Shown here: one piece after another, positions 24,101-39,100 of the stretch
Layout of the letters: each line of letters starts with the position of its first letter
Numbering within the stretch: the first letter of the stretch is position 1
NCBI RefSeq assembly: GCF_030272615.1
Contig: NC_081413.1
Coordinates: 159,276,849-159,340,848 of the forward strand
Length of the DNA stretch: 64,000 nt
Direction of reading: 5' to 3'
Source of the DNA: Cryptomeria japonica
Taxonomy: Eukaryota > Streptophyta > Pinopsida > Cupressales > Cupressaceae
Notes under the pieces: generated by a model
What the model saw: the letters and a program-made list of their open reading frames with translations, nothing else
Told to the model about the DNA's origin: nothing
Databases searched by the model: none
Made by a program: the position numbers and the translations under genes

Positions 24101-27100
24101 TCATGAAGGATTTGTCTATCAAAGTATCATTCATTATTTTCATTGTTCTTAGGAATTAGGAGTTAGCATATAAAGTCAAGACTTGATTATAGGAACCTTG
24201 GAGTCATCTCGTTTGATCACATAGTTTAGCATCCAAGAGGTCTTTGTTCAAGAGAGGATAGAATACTTAGTATTCTATTCTATGTTGCATGAGGTCATAA
24301 AAAACACATCAATAGTATCACTTGTTTTTTCTTCTTCTTGTTTATTTTTCATCTTGTGTTTCATATTCTTCTTCTTTATCCGATATTGCTTCTAATTTGT
24401 GTGCTTGTCCTCTTTTTCCACATATATGTCCATGCACCCACTTCTCCTTACATCGGAAACATGATCTTTTCTTTCGAAGCTCTTCTCGATCATCTCTTGA
24501 ATTGACGGGTTGAGGAGGAAATGTTTTTTGATGCCCATCTTTCTTATAGAAGGGATGGGTATGCATGTTTAAAGTTGGATAATTTGTAAAGGTTTTGTCC
24601 TTTGATGATGTGACTTGTAACCTTAATGCTTTTTGAATTGCGTCAAGAAGTGATGTAAGGTCAAGAGCGCTTACCAAACCACATATTGATTCTTTTAACC
24701 CTTCAATAAATAGGTATGCAAGTCTACTTTTGGTACTTCTGGGTATCATGACTGATTTTTTTTGGAATTTTGTTACATAATCCTCCACAGATCCTTGTTT
24801 TGTGTTAATTCTTTGATGTGCCTCTTGGGATGCTTTTGATCTATTGGTTTTTTGAGCCTTTGTGTGAATTCATCATCGGTTATGTTTTGGTGCCCTTGAC
24901 TAATAATGCCACGTTGCTACCAGTTGTGGGCAATTCCTTCCGAATGTAAAATGGCAAATTTGATAGCATACTCCTTCATCAAGGGACTAAGGGAGAAATA
25001 GGTGTCTAACTTTTGGACCCATGAATGTGTGGTGACTTTTCTCAATCCATTAAGGTTGGGAGATTCATTTTACTCACGCTTTGACGTAAATATTTGTTAG
25101 GTTGTTGTTTTTCCTTTCTAGGGGCATTTCATATCCTAGTGTCACAATATTCCGTAAATAGAATATTTCTCCTAATTTCAGAGTCCAATCTTGAGTAGGC
25201 TTCAGCATTTTCATCAACGTTATTAATTGATGGATTGTTTTCTTCTTCTTCATTTTTTGGTTTTTCCCTAGGTAAGAATGTAGATCTTGTTAACCCAGGG
25301 GTTGATCCTAATGGTGATATGCTGTTATGTTTTGAGTGATTAGAATTTACATCCCTCCTATTTGTTTGGTTGGGCCTAAGGGCATTGATTGTATTATTCA
25401 TGTTTTGTAAATTTTGGAGGAGTAGTTGAGTTGTTCTCTCTTGTTGTTCTATGAAGGCTCGGGTTGTCCTCTTATTGTGTTCCTTGAAGGCTCACAGCTC
25501 ATTCCCCAATTGTTGACCCATTTTATTGTTTTGAGTAGGGTTATTACTTACTGCAAGTTTCCTATTCTCTTTCTAATGCCATTTGAGCTCTTTGGCTTGA
25601 TTGCATTAGCTATTCTTCTTGATCCTCAGGTTGGTAGGATCAAGGCTTTGATACCAATTTTAATGTCCCCCTTTGGGGATATACCTTATTCTTGCTCAAA
25701 ATAACAACTCCAACATGATAATTTATTTAGAAATATTATTCTATAAATAAATTACATAATTGCAGTTAAAAATAGAGCTAATTGTAATTAATTAACGCCA
25801 AGCATTATGATCATAAATAATCCCTATTGAAAACAAATATCCTAAATTCATATAGATACATTTCATAGCTTATTTCCATTAGTCAACCATATTAGGAATG
25901 TGATGGGAATAATGATAGGGCACAGGGAGACTGTCCTCAACCAAGCCCAAGGGCACGGAACGAGCCTCCTTGTCATTTGGCCCCTTGGCCCATAAGCAAA
26001 CCCTCTTGGGATTGGCATTCTTGATGAGGGAACCGGTACTGCTGCATCTTCTACATAATTGCAGTTAAAAATAGAGCTAATTGTAATTAATTAACGCCAA
26101 GCATTATGATCATAAATAATCCCTATTGAAAACAAATATCCTAAATTCATATAGATACATTTCATAGCTTATTTCCATTAGTCAACCATATTAGGAATGT
26201 GATGGGAAAACATGATAGGGCACAGGGAGACTGTCCTCAACCAAGCCCAAGGGCACGGAACGAGCCTTCTTGTCATTTGGCCCCTTGGCCCACAAGCAAA
26301 CCCTCTTGGGATTGGCATTCTTGATGAGGGAACCGGTACTGCTGCATCTTCCTACCAAACGTTTCACATTGATTCCAGATATGATTGTTCGATGGAAATA
26401 GATAAATAATTACTAATCTTATAATTCTTGATGGATCGGCAAGTCAGTTAAATAAATAGATTATACCTTCCCAACATATTTATAAGAAATAAATAGTAAA
26501 TACAATCATTCTGCATACCAATCACTTTTATAAATATTATAGACTGCTTTATTTCCTCTGCATTATATTCAGAATCAGACTTGATCAATTGATGTCTTTT
26601 ACTCAATGTGATTCCCATCTTTTATACCTTCATTGGCGGTTGGGTGATGACCCTTCAGTTTGGAGAGATATACCCTACAACGAAGTGCTGCCCTTTCCAA
26701 GAATTAAGTATTTTTTAATTAATTGTTTCCTGGCTGCTAACTAGGATTAATCTAAGTGTAATCGACTAGGATTTAAGATAAGAATGGCCGACCAGCATTT
26801 AGGATCACTAACCAGTATTTGCTAAGTGTTAGATTATTCTCAAGGATCCAATCAGAATATAAGAGTCTCTTCTTCCCTTGAAGAGTGCGATTTAGTGTTT
26901 CTTTGTAGTAATCTGCTAGTGATGTGGCAGGGGCAAGACATATTATTACTCAAGACTGGTTAAATGTTTTATCTGGGTGTCAAGTTGGCTTTTGGAACAT
27001 TATAAATATATTTTGTAAATATTGTGGTCTCAAATTTCCTTATTTAAAAGCCTAATGCAATCAATGTGCTAAAATGGTCATGTTCCTCACATCTGAACAT

Positions 27101-30100
27101 CTTTTCATAGCCTACTTCTTGCTCTTCATTTGATTATATTGGGGAATGTACAACAAACCTGGTATAATAGGAGCTATAGTCATATGTAGTACATATCTAC
27201 CAAACAAGGAAAGTACAAGTCACATGTACAATCTACCTAAGAAAACTTATGCTAGGTGTATATGAAGCAACAAAGTAATAAACTAAATGCAAGAAAATAA
27301 ACATGAATTGACAAAATCTATAAATAAAACACTTAAAAAGTTATAAGTATTAGATAAAATTTTGTAGTTATAAAAGAATGTATTTAGCTAACGAGTGATT
27401 AAAAGTCTAATTTTTTTAATCTAGTTGTTTGCTCATCTTCCTTTGACTACATACGAATGAAGAAAATAACTCTCTGCTACCTTGTAGACTTGTAACTCAT
27501 CTATATGTCTCTAAGGCTTTTGTAATGTGTTGTCCTCTCTTTGCATGTGGTAAGACTTGCCACAACCTCTTCATATATCTTAAAGGAATCATTTATGAAA
27601 ACTTGTTAGTGGTGGTTGTAAGTGCATTTGTGATGAATAATTTGCAAAATGATTTCATATTTTCCCTAGTTTATTCCATAATAATGTAATATGGCTTCCT
27701 TGGCCATGACCTCAGATAACATGGCATTTTTAATGTAGTTTTGTTCTTATATTATCAATCACATAAAATCTTGGAAAAAAAGAAGTTAAAATTAATAGAA
27801 AGTTAAAAAACAAAAAACAAGAATATAACTAGTAAATTAAAATTCATAAATCATTAGTTTGTATTTTATCTCGGATTCTTGAGTATCTTTTCTCCTCGCT
27901 TGGTGAACAAATTGTGAAAGAATAGCTTCATGACTTTCCCTTCTGCCCCTTTGCAATATGGAGAAAGCAACCACAAAGTACTTACAAACAATTGCTTGAG
28001 AGAAAGTAGTGCCCTTGCAATGTTTTGCAAAGAGAAAGTTTTTGACAAATCATGTGAACCTTGATTACACAAGCTCCTGTCCTTTGGTGCCCTCTCCCAT
28101 CAAGCTAAACAACCAAGTTTGGTTGTAGATAATTTTTTTGATGTCACTTCATCTTCAGCCAAGTTTTGATCTATCTAATCTTGCCAATTCCCTCGAGCAT
28201 TAAATCAATAAATTGGGCAGCACAAAGGCTCAAAAAGATGGCAAGATGCCTATCCTAGAACACTGCCTCCAACAAATTTCTCAAAGTGTTTGCATTCTCA
28301 ACTTCATGCGAGACATTTGTGGATTTTATGAAGATTAATGCAAGTCATTAGAAGGTTGATTAGGGTTTTGTTCTTGCTATTTGCCCATCCATTAGATAAA
28401 ATACTTCATCCCCTTTTCCCACCATATTCTCTTTTGGTCTTTTTCTATGAGCTATTTGTTTTTGATGACATCCTTTAATAATGACCCATTGAAATAATGT
28501 GGAATCAGTGCCTTAATCCTTGACTGACAATGGTCAATGCATTTATTGATGCATTGCAATATGAACTGCTAGTCACATTAAATGGTATATTATTCTAGTG
28601 CCAAAATTTTGCACAACCTTATCTTGTCAATTCCTCAAGCTTTAAATCAATAAAGTGGGAAGGACAAAGGCTCAAAAAGATGGTGAGATGCCTCTCCTAG
28701 AACACTACCTCAAGAAAATTGCCCAAAGTCTCTACATTCTTCACTTCACATCTGTGGACTTAATTAATATTGATGCAAGGTGCTATGAATTTGATTAGGG
28801 GCTTGTTCTTGGTCTTGGTCCATCCATTGGACAAAATGCTTGAACCCTTTTCCCTCCATATTCTCTTTTGGTCTTGTTGATGTGTTTTTTATGACAGCGT
28901 CTAACACAGAATAAAGTCTCCTAACGGCCACTTCACTCTCTCTTGATCAAATTACGATTGTATGCTAAGATTGTAGTAAGTTCAAACAATCGACTCCATG
29001 GTTCCTTTATGCTACGAACGTGACATAGTTGGCAGATGTGATATGCTGGTAATCCAAGGGGACTTACATTTGGATCGTTCTTTCACTTCTTTGTTGTGGC
29101 TGGAACTTCATCATCGGATATAGCAATTTTGTAATGCTTCTGCTTCGGATGAACTAAACTGAAATGAACTGAAAATAAAGGGGAAAGGGTTAGAAGGATT
29201 GTAATGCCCCCTTTTGGGATTTACCTGATTTAGTCCTGAAACAATATTTCTAACTTAAAGTGAGGGTTATAATATATTAATAAATATAATTTTATCAAAA
29301 CTGAATACATTTCAATATAATATTTAAGTTAAAATTTCTAAGAATAGATTTGAAAGATAGAACTTATCTTCACAATCAATGCTTTCCATTTTCTTCTTCA
29401 AGTAGCTCCACAAATCTGATAAAGATCTGCAACAATGCTTTCTTCTTTAATTTTCTACAATGCTGATCACAATTATATCACAACGAAATCACAAACTACT
29501 TATTTAAATCCTTTATATATTCTTCATAAATGTCTACGCATATATCCTTCAACAATCTACTAATAAGTCCTCTCTAATGTGCTTCATTTATGTACTAGAT
29601 CTGATCAAGTAGTAATATTCTTCATTGCATTAATCCTTTCCTTGAATAGTCTATCTTAAATATATTATACACTCCAACACTCTGTTTAACTCCACAACAC
29701 CTGCTGGTGTATATCCGATGTCTTTTTACCTCCAAGGGATGAAATAAGAGATAATATCCCACGCTAGAAGATTTCAGCACTCCACATTCCTAACCTCTAA
29801 TCTCCCCCCGTTAGAATGATTTCAAACTTCCATATATACAATGGTAAGGTTGCCTCACTAGAGATACGTCTCTTCATTATGATGTTTCTCCTTAAGCAAT
29901 CACTTTCTTCCTTGACGATCGGTTAATTTGATATCGCTGCCTTAACAGCTCTTTGCTTTCTTAGTGACTGCTGTCTAATCATTTGATTAGTGTCTTTTCC
30001 CATACGTCGATAGAAGCTGTTGTCTTTGAACATTAATCGATACTTATTAAATAGACTTAATCAATTACTTTCTCTCCCCATATATATGTCTTACTCAACT

Positions 30101-33100
30101 TGCCAATCGATCATGTCTTTGCTTGATATTATTGGTGATGTATGACTTTGTCATGAGATTGGTTCGATAGATACTTACAGTCATTACATCGATCATGTTC
30201 ATTAATTGTTGACCTCCTTCCTTCTTGGCCAATCTTGACAGGATACTATATTAAAGCTAATCAGATACCAGTGTTGCTGCTACTCCTCTCTTCATGCTAT
30301 AGGCTGAATGTATGTAATCACTTTAATTTATTAATCAATGCTTATCTATCAGTCATTATCAACGTATGCCTTAGTCAATCTGGGGTAATGAATTATCTTC
30401 AGACCCATCGTTCGTATAATCTTTTATTGTAGCTTCCATATTACCCAAATCACTGATATACTACTGCTTCTCCTCACAATTCATTCATAATTCTAGTCAT
30501 CAATAACGTAATCATTGTTATTGACCAATCTTTGGTCAATATTGCGTTCTTCATGTGTTATTGATTGGTTTTGTGATATCCATTAATATCATGTTGGCTG
30601 TCCTCTGCAGTTGTTGACCAATTGATTTACCAATGGCGATCTATAGGATTCATGCAGATATCTTTAAGGAGCTGATGGTAGTATTGATACCTTGTAGCTC
30701 TTCCATATAGTATGGATTGTCTTATCTGGTGGAGATCATATGTTGCTTACTATCCTTCTTGGAGATGATTGATTTTACTCTAATCATTAGCGATTATTTG
30801 TGACTTAAGTAATCGAGTGATGATCATGTTCTTCATTGGGTGCATATGACTGATTTGTTTGTATCATCTATCTGTTGTGCTATGATCATCTTCTATAGAA
30901 TCATTAATTGTTGCTTAAGGAAAAATCGTCTTTATTCATAAGACTTTGTAAAAGCTTATCCATGTAGTTTATCATTTATAAAGATAATACAAGGAACTTT
31001 CTTAATAATAACAATACTGGACAAAGTCTTGTGTGGGGACATCACAGTCTGCCCCTCTTGGAAAATGCTTGCCCACAAGCATTCTTAAATGTTATCATGA
31101 AGGTTCTTGACTTTGAAAACTTATACTTGGATGAGTGAAGATTTGTAAGAATAACCTGTAATTACACTATGAACCACAGATGCAAATATACATATATATA
31201 CATGTCCCATTGTAGGGATTAAGCAACTACATCAAAGAGACAGGATGGGTTTGCTTGGAGCCATTTCTACACCAAGCCCAAGAGAGGTTGCTTATAACTC
31301 CCTTTCTCCACTTGGCGGCTCCTACTTGCTTTCCCATCAAGGCCTCATCTCATTGAAGGCACTTGCCATCTTGTGAAGTTGGGGGGAGAATGTAACTAGG
31401 TGACTTGACTCCTCTATTGTAAGGACCCGCTTCTAGGCCACTTACGAGTCCCTCACGACCTCTTCATTACATCTCAAGCCCACTCCACAAGATGGGTTCT
31501 ATACAATCAATCTTTATGCATTCCCTCTTACAGGATCAGGGGGAAGGCATAAGGGGTGACTTGACTCCTCTATTGTAAGTACCCGCTTTTAGGTTACTTA
31601 CAAGCCCCTCGCGACCCATCTCTTACACTTCAAGCCCTCTCCCATAAGATGATTACATATAGTATTTCGCATGCATGTGAAAACACGAAGTATACATATG
31701 AATGCATGGAGACACTGAGCATACACAAAGTATACTCTTGTACAAACACGAAGCATACATATGGGTATACACAAGCACGAAGCATACACTCAAATACTCA
31801 TATGGTTAGATTCCTTCTTATTGACTGAAATGATTCATTGATTCATCTTTACCCTGCAGGATGGCAGGATCATAGCTCTGATACCACTTGTAATGTCCCC
31901 TTTCGGGATTTACCCGATTTAGTCCCGAAACAATAATTCTAACTTAAAGTGAGGGTTATAATATATTGATAAATATAATTTTATCAAAACTGAATACAAT
32001 TTAATATAATATTTAAGTTAAAATTTCTAAGAATAGATTTGAAAGATAGAGCTTATCTTCACAATCAATGCTATCGATTTTCTTCTTCAAGTAACTCCAC
32101 AAATCTGATAAAGATCTGCAACACTTCTTTCTTTAATTTTCTACAATGGCAATCACAATTATATCACAACGAAATCACAAACTACTTATTTAAATCTGCA
32201 TATATTCTTCATAAAAGTCTACGCATAAATCCTTCAACAATCTACTAATAAGTTCTCTCTAATGTGCTTCATTTATGTACTAGATCTGATCAAGTAGTAA
32301 TATTCTTCATTGCATTACTCCTTTCCTTGAATAGTCTATCTTAAATATATTATACACTCCAATGCTCTGTTTAACTCCACAACACCTGCTGGTGTATATC
32401 CGCTGTCTTGTTACCCCCAAGGGATGAAATAAGAGATAATATCCCATGCTAGAAGAATTCAATAGTCCACATTCCTAACCTCTAATCTCCCCCGGTCAGA
32501 ATGATTTCAAACTTCCATATATACGATGGTAAGGTTGCCTCACTAGAGATACGTCTCTTCATTATTATGTTTCTCCATAAGCGATCACATTCTTCCTTGA
32601 CCATCGGTTAATTTGATATCGCTGTCTTAACAACTCTTTGCTTTCTTAATGACCGCTGTCTAATCATTTGATTAGTGTCTTTTCCCATACGTCGATAGAA
32701 GCTGTTGTTTTTGAACATTAATCGATACTTTTTAAATAGACTTAATCAATTACTTTCTCCCCCAATATATATGTCTTAGTCGACTTGCCAATCTATCACG
32801 TCTTTGCTTGATATTATCGGTGATGTATGACTTTGTCATGAGATCGGTTCGATATATACTTACAGTCATTACATCGATCATGTTCATTAATTGTTGACCT
32901 CCTCCCTTCTTGGCTGATCCTGACAGGATACTAAATATTAAAGCTAATCAGATACTAGTGTTGCCGCTACTCCTCTCTTCATGCTATAGGCTGAATGTAT
33001 GTAATCACTTTAAATTATTAATTGATGCTTATCTATCAGTCATTATCAACATATGCCTTTGTCGATTTGGGGTAATGAATTATCTTCAGACCCATTGTTT

Positions 33101-36100
33101 TTATAATCTTTTATTGTAGCTTCCATATCACCCAAATCGCTGATATACAACTGTGTCTCCTCACAATTCATTCATAATTCTAGTCATCAATAATGTAATC
33201 ATTGTTATCGACCAATGTTTGGTCAATGTCGCGTTCTTCATGTGTTATCGATTGGTTTTGTGATATTGATTAATATCATGTTGGCTGTCCTCTACATTTG
33301 TTGACCAATTGATTTACCAATGGCGATCTATAGGATTCATGTGGATATCTTTAAGGAGCTGATGGTAGTATTGATACCTTGTAGCTCTTCCATATTGTAT
33401 GGATTGTCTTATCCAGTGGAGATGATATGTTGCTTACTATCCTTCTTGGAGATTATCAATTTTACACATTATTAGAGATTATTTGTGACTTCCAGTATGA
33501 TCAATGTTGATCAACTTCAAGTAATTGGTTGATCACCATGTTCTTCATCGAGTGCATATGACTGATCTGTTTGTATTATCTATCTGTTGTGCTATGATCA
33601 TCTTCTATAGAATCATTAATTGTTGCTTAAGGAAAATTGTCTTTATTCATAAGACTTTTTAAAAGCTTATCCATGTAGTGTACCATTTATAAAGATAATA
33701 CAAGGAGCTTTCTTAATGATAACAATACTGGACAAAGTCTTGTGTGGCGACATGTTGTAACCATTTCACACATCGCCCCATTGCAAATGGGGACCCCTGC
33801 TTTTTGCTTTCTAGGGTTTGTTTTCTAGGTCTTTTAGGGTTTTGTCTGTTAGCCTTTAGCTTTCGAGGGCCGCCAAGGGGATCACCTGGATAGCAGGTCC
33901 TGCTTGAGTGAGGTCAAGTTGATGAGTGATGAAGTCTGGAATGTCCTGATCCTGAAATTTGACTAAGTCTGGAAAACTGAAAATCCTCCAAAAACTAGAT
34001 TTTGCAATATAGCTCCTGGAGGTCTGAAACCACTCTCAAACATCTTGAAAGTATATATGGAATATAACTTAACTTATACTTAAATGTTATATTCCATAAA
34101 ATAGTCCTGACAGAGAGTTTAAAATTGTCAAATTTCGCTCTTGACCCTTCCAGAGGGTACAAAGCGAATTTCACTCCTGACCCTTCCAAAGGGTCCAGAG
34201 CGAAAATCTCCATAAGATATTCTAGTTTGGCCTAAACTTAGAACCAACTCATTCCCAGGCATCTTTGAGGGCAAAACACTTGTTTGGATGAAAAATGAGT
34301 AAATGAGGAATTTTGGCCAAGATTAGGAATTTCGCTCCTGACCGTTCCAGAGGGTCCAGAGCGAAATTCATCATAAACTTCATTTGCCATCTTGTTTGAG
34401 CTTGAAACCTTGTTCCTGGCCTTGAAAATGATCTAACCTTGCCCTGTGAAATGGTTTGAAACTAAAAGATTGAGCAATTTGGCTTGGAAGAGGAATTTCG
34501 CTCCTGACCCTTCCAGAGGGTCCAGAGCGAAAATCTTATTTGAGCTTATTTTTCACTGACTTTGGCTAAATTGTGATATGCAGGGTCTCTTGGAGTGAAG
34601 ATTGGACATCATTCAAAGACTTGGAAGCATACAAGATGATGAATTTTGGACAAAGAAGGAAATTTCGCTCCTGACCCTTCCAAAGGGTCCAGGGCGAAAA
34701 TCTCTATAGGGGACATTTCTTGCTCAGTTTGGGCGAATTGGAGTATCAAAGGCGTGATGAAAGGTAAAATGAACATGAGGAAGCCCCTAAGCCTGTTTGG
34801 AGATGAAAGAATGAAGGAGTTTTGTCCAGGAAAGGCAATTTCGCTCCTGACCCTTCTAGAGGGTCCAGAGCGAAATTCCTTCTAACCACATTTTTGGCCT
34901 TCCTTGGGCATGGGACTTTATTCCTAACATGATGAAAGATGAAAACCCACCTTGCAAAGAAGTTTCAAGTTGGAAAAATGATGATTTTTGGTCAAGAATG
35001 AAAATTTCGCTCCTGACCCTTCCAAAGGGTCCAGAGCGAATTTTCTCAAAATCACTCTTTGCTATCAAGTTTTGCTAAGGCAAGTATGGGACAAGGTAAA
35101 AATAGAAGGAATTGAGCCCAAATGAGAAAATTCGCTCCTAACCCTTCTAGAGGGTCCAGGGCGAAAATTCTTCAAACACCTATTTTCCCAGGCGAAATCA
35201 AGTGAAACTTGGGTTGAACATGCAAGGAGAAGTGTGTTTTTAGCCTTGAAGGTGAATTGAAGTTGAAAGGATAGAGGAACATGCTCAAAACTTGAAAATC
35301 GCTCCTGACCCTTCCAGAGGGTCCAGGGCGAAAATCCTAAAACCTATCTTTTCCTCCAAAATTTGAGCAAGGCCAAGCTTAGACATGGGTGTAAAATGAC
35401 ATTTGAATTGCCTTGAAGTTGGGTTGGATTGCTAAAGATGCAAATTTTGATGCCCAAAGGGAAATTCGCTCCTGACCCTTCCAGAGGGTCCAGGGCAAAA
35501 TTTCCAAATCCTCCTATTTTCCTTGCATTTCAAGATGAGATTTTGGTTTTTATGACTTGAAGGGGAGTAAGGCAAGATGTTTTATACCATGGAAGTGATT
35601 TGAGGATGAAAGGATTGGAAAATTAGCCTAAAACCTAAAAATCGCTCCTGACCCTTCCAGAGGGTCCAGGGCGAAAATTTGAAAATCCCCTATTTTGCCT
35701 TGCAGGAGCGAACCAAGCTTGGATGGAGTGAAAGAAGAAGACCTTTGCCTAGCTTTGTAAAGTGGATTGAAGTTGATATGATGAAAGAGTAAGCCCAAGG
35801 AGGAAAAATCGCTCTTGACCCTTCCAGAGGGTCTAGGGCGAAAAACCCTAAATCCACCTTTCTCTCCAAGTTTTGAATGAGACTAAGTTTGGAATGCAAT
35901 GAAAGAGCCCATTTGAGATGCCTTGAAGAGGTTTTTGAACTTTGGAAAATGAGAATTTTGAGCTCAGGAGAGAATTTTGCTCCTGACCCTTCCAAAGGGT
36001 CCAAAGCGAAATTCCCCAAAATGCAATGTTTCCTTCAAAATTTTGATGAGCTAGCCCAGTGATGGAGTTGAATGAACCCTGGAGATCGCCTTGAAGGAGT

Positions 36101-39100
36101 TTAATGATCAAACTAAGGTGAAATTTTGGCCTAAAATTGAAAATCGCTCCTAGCCCTTCCAGAGGGTCCAGGGCGAAATCTTGAAGAAACTTCACTAAGC
36201 CTCAAACAAACCTTGATATTCCCAAATTTCGCCAAATTTGCCAAATTCAAGACATTTGGGAGGTTGAATTAAATGCGCATTAATTGAGGCATTGGAAATT
36301 TAATAAATTAATTTTTAGGCATTGAAATAAATAAAAAATCCACCTTTGGGCCTTGTAATATATTTTTGAAATTAAAAAAAATAAAAGGTGAGCGCTCAAG
36401 AGCATTTATTTGTTTTTACAAGCAAGTCGGCCTCCTTTTAGGTGGGATTTTATCTTATTTTATTATTAAAAAACTAGGTCGGCCTCATGGTTGAGTAGGG
36501 TGAGCGCTCTATATAATGGGGGAGTATTGCTTCAAAATTCAAATCATTCATTCATCCTTCTAAGTGCGAAATTGAGGAGCAATTTGAGGAGCGAAATCCA
36601 ACAGAGTGGAGGCGAAATTTTGCTAAGTGTTGGAGGCTAAAGAAGGAGAAGCTCTTTTGGAGGCTAATGGAGGCGTAATTCATCCAAAGGGAAGACCACA
36701 ATTCAACCCTTGTCCAGCAAAATCGGGCCTTCTTTCTTCATTTTCCAAGGTTGTATAGTTAGGCTTTCAAAGGAGGAGGTATGAAGAATTTTTTGAAGTT
36801 CTTATTCAAGACTTATTGTAATTTCATAGCATTTTTGTAAAGTCGAAGTCTTGAAAATCCAATTTCCATTCATAATTAGTTTGAAAATGTATAATTCTTG
36901 ATTTATCATGTCTTTTTCAAATTAATATCTTAAGTTATACCCTTGAAAGGTCTTAAATTTCATGCTTTAAGGTTTGATGCTCAAAGACTAACTTTAAATC
37001 TTTTGTGTAGGCACCAAATGGCGGCCCTGGAGTTGGAAGATCAACTACTTGGAGGACCCTCATCAAAGAAGATCAAGTCAGGACAAGGACGACCTCCCCA
37101 GTCTAGCATCGACAAGGATGGCCTTCTTCGGTCAAGCATCATTAGGAATAACCTCTTCCAATCCAGCATTCCAAGGCGAGGTACATCATCATCCTGCACA
37201 TCAAAGACAAAAGAAGTCAGAGCAAGGGTTCGTTGAAGAAGCAGATAGTTTCAGATGAATTAATTAAAGCTAGCTTCTCAGCATCATCGAATTGGATATC
37301 TACCAAGTTGCAAGTATCAGACAAGGTGGCATCCCAGTCATCACTCCTCCAGTCGGATTGGTCCACCTCAGCATGTCCAGATTCAATGTACCTAACTCAT
37401 TAAAGGTGGCACAAACTTCGATGTACCTACCCTGGCTATCCATTGGTCGAATTTTCCAGAGAAGACATGTGTCCAGTTAATACAATTATTTCATTGGTCA
37501 GAATTGAGTTTGTTGTAACAAACCCTAATTAGGGTTTTCATTGTAGAATCTTGGCCATTGATCTCAAATTGATCTTAGCCATTGAATTGTATTAAGGGCA
37601 CTATATAAGCCCCGACTCTTCATTTGTAAAGGCTAATAGAGAGGGAATAGAAAGTAGGGAGTGAATAGTTAGAATAGTGAATTAGTCAGTTAATAGTATA
37701 GCAATTAGAGTAGAGTAGAGAGAGAAGGCAAGGATTGTTGCCAAGATGTTGTTGTAAAAGACTTGTAAAACTTCATTGAAGAAATGGTGAAATTTATTGG
37801 TCGATTCAACAATTTGCATGGTCTCTATACTTCTCATATTTGATTTCATGTTATTAGATGAGTGGAAGAAATGTGTTTGATTGATGGTGAAATTCGTATA
37901 TCCATACTACTAGTAGTTTGTTGATTGCAGACTTGCCTTGTGTAGTCAACTGGAATCATTCAGCTTAAGCTTAACTTCAATTGTCGCTTCTTCATTGATA
38001 TGCATCAGCCTGATGGTGTCTATGCCTTTAGTGATGATCTGAACATCATAAAGCTTTCCTTTGAAGATCGCACTAATCTTGTGGAGATGGTCCTGGGATG
38101 TCAAAACAAGACTTAGTTAGAATTTCATCAAAGATCATTCATTGCTCCTACATTCTTAGTATCAAAATTAGATCCTTTCCTAGCCCTCGTCCTTTTTCCT
38201 TTTTTTTCCAAATATAAGCCGGTAAAATCTTGTGATTCCAGCAAATCAGACGTTTAGGTCGTCAAGTGTAAGTCCCCTTGTGATCCCAGCAAATCACATC
38301 ATACCACAGAGAGCTTATCCACACGTAGAGATCCTACAACAAAGAACCTTGAAGTCATCCTGATTGATCCTTTTCGTGACATCTTCAACATTCAGAGACT
38401 TTATTCAAGAGAGGGTAAGATACCTTTGGGTATTTTATTCTGTGTTTGGTTGTGTACAAAATACACATCAACAGGACATCACAAGGATCTAAATCTACTC
38501 CTAAGGGCAATGATATCAATAGATAATGCTTTAGTGGACAAATTCCAAATAAACCAAGCTCTTCTTCGCCAAGTTTAACTACAACTCTGCAAGAACTGGT
38601 GCAATTTTCCGAGGATGTTGAAGGATTTTCACATTGAGGAAGTGCATTTGAATACCCAACACGACGCAATCCAAATGACTATTCACAATTGAACTTAGCA
38701 CAAATTTGGTGGCTTAGGATAACTTTACACTGCAACTTATAATCAACAAGATGCAAAAAGTATGAACCAAGGAAATTCATCAAACACCATTACATTCTCC
38801 ATTGAAATCAAAGCACTATACCACTTCTACTCTAAGTGAGGAAGCTGAAACCTTGCAAGTTTTGAAAAACAACTTAAGTGGACACCATCAGAGAACAATG
38901 TTTCATTGTTATTATTGCAACAATTTTATACAGATCTCCATGCTTTACAAATGAAGGGGTCACCCCATTATATTGGCCCAAAGCCATGATCACATGCAAA
39001 ACCCTAATTAGGGTTTGCCCTAAAAGATTCCTACACATGATGCAACAAGGTGGGAATATTCATTAAATACCCATTATGCCCACATACAATTAATTCATGC

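Larger units (their letters stand above)
18897..24314 (+). mobile_element. Giant solo LTR, family A (copy 4, variant U3)
   Basis: Starts tgttcttacgttttcacac, with the family block caaatggggaccccc at 18930; ends aaaaaacacatcaata at 24314. 5418 bp including a nested 1787-bp LTR. Flanks gtact (18892-18896) and gtatc (24315-24319) look like a decayed duplication; the insertion splits a Gypsy gag-pol frame. TATA (ctatataagggcc) at 23608 and the U5 end match the other copies. The U3 lacks the ttcgctc hairpin; instead it carries a different palindrome (see 21144). Confidence 0.8.
29200..38483 (-). mobile_element. Complete non-autonomous LTR retrotransposon, family B
   Basis: LTRs 29200-31046 (1847 bp) and 31889-33752 plus 38479-38483 (the second is split by a 4.7 kb insertion). 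Perfect 5-bp duplication aggat (29195-29199, 38484-38488). Minus orientation: PBS at 31875-31886, PPT at 31047-31061. Internal region only 842 bp, without gag or pol. The LTRs are very similar with scattered substitutions. Each LTR is over twice as long as the interior, so it must have been mobilised by another element. Confidence 0.9.
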
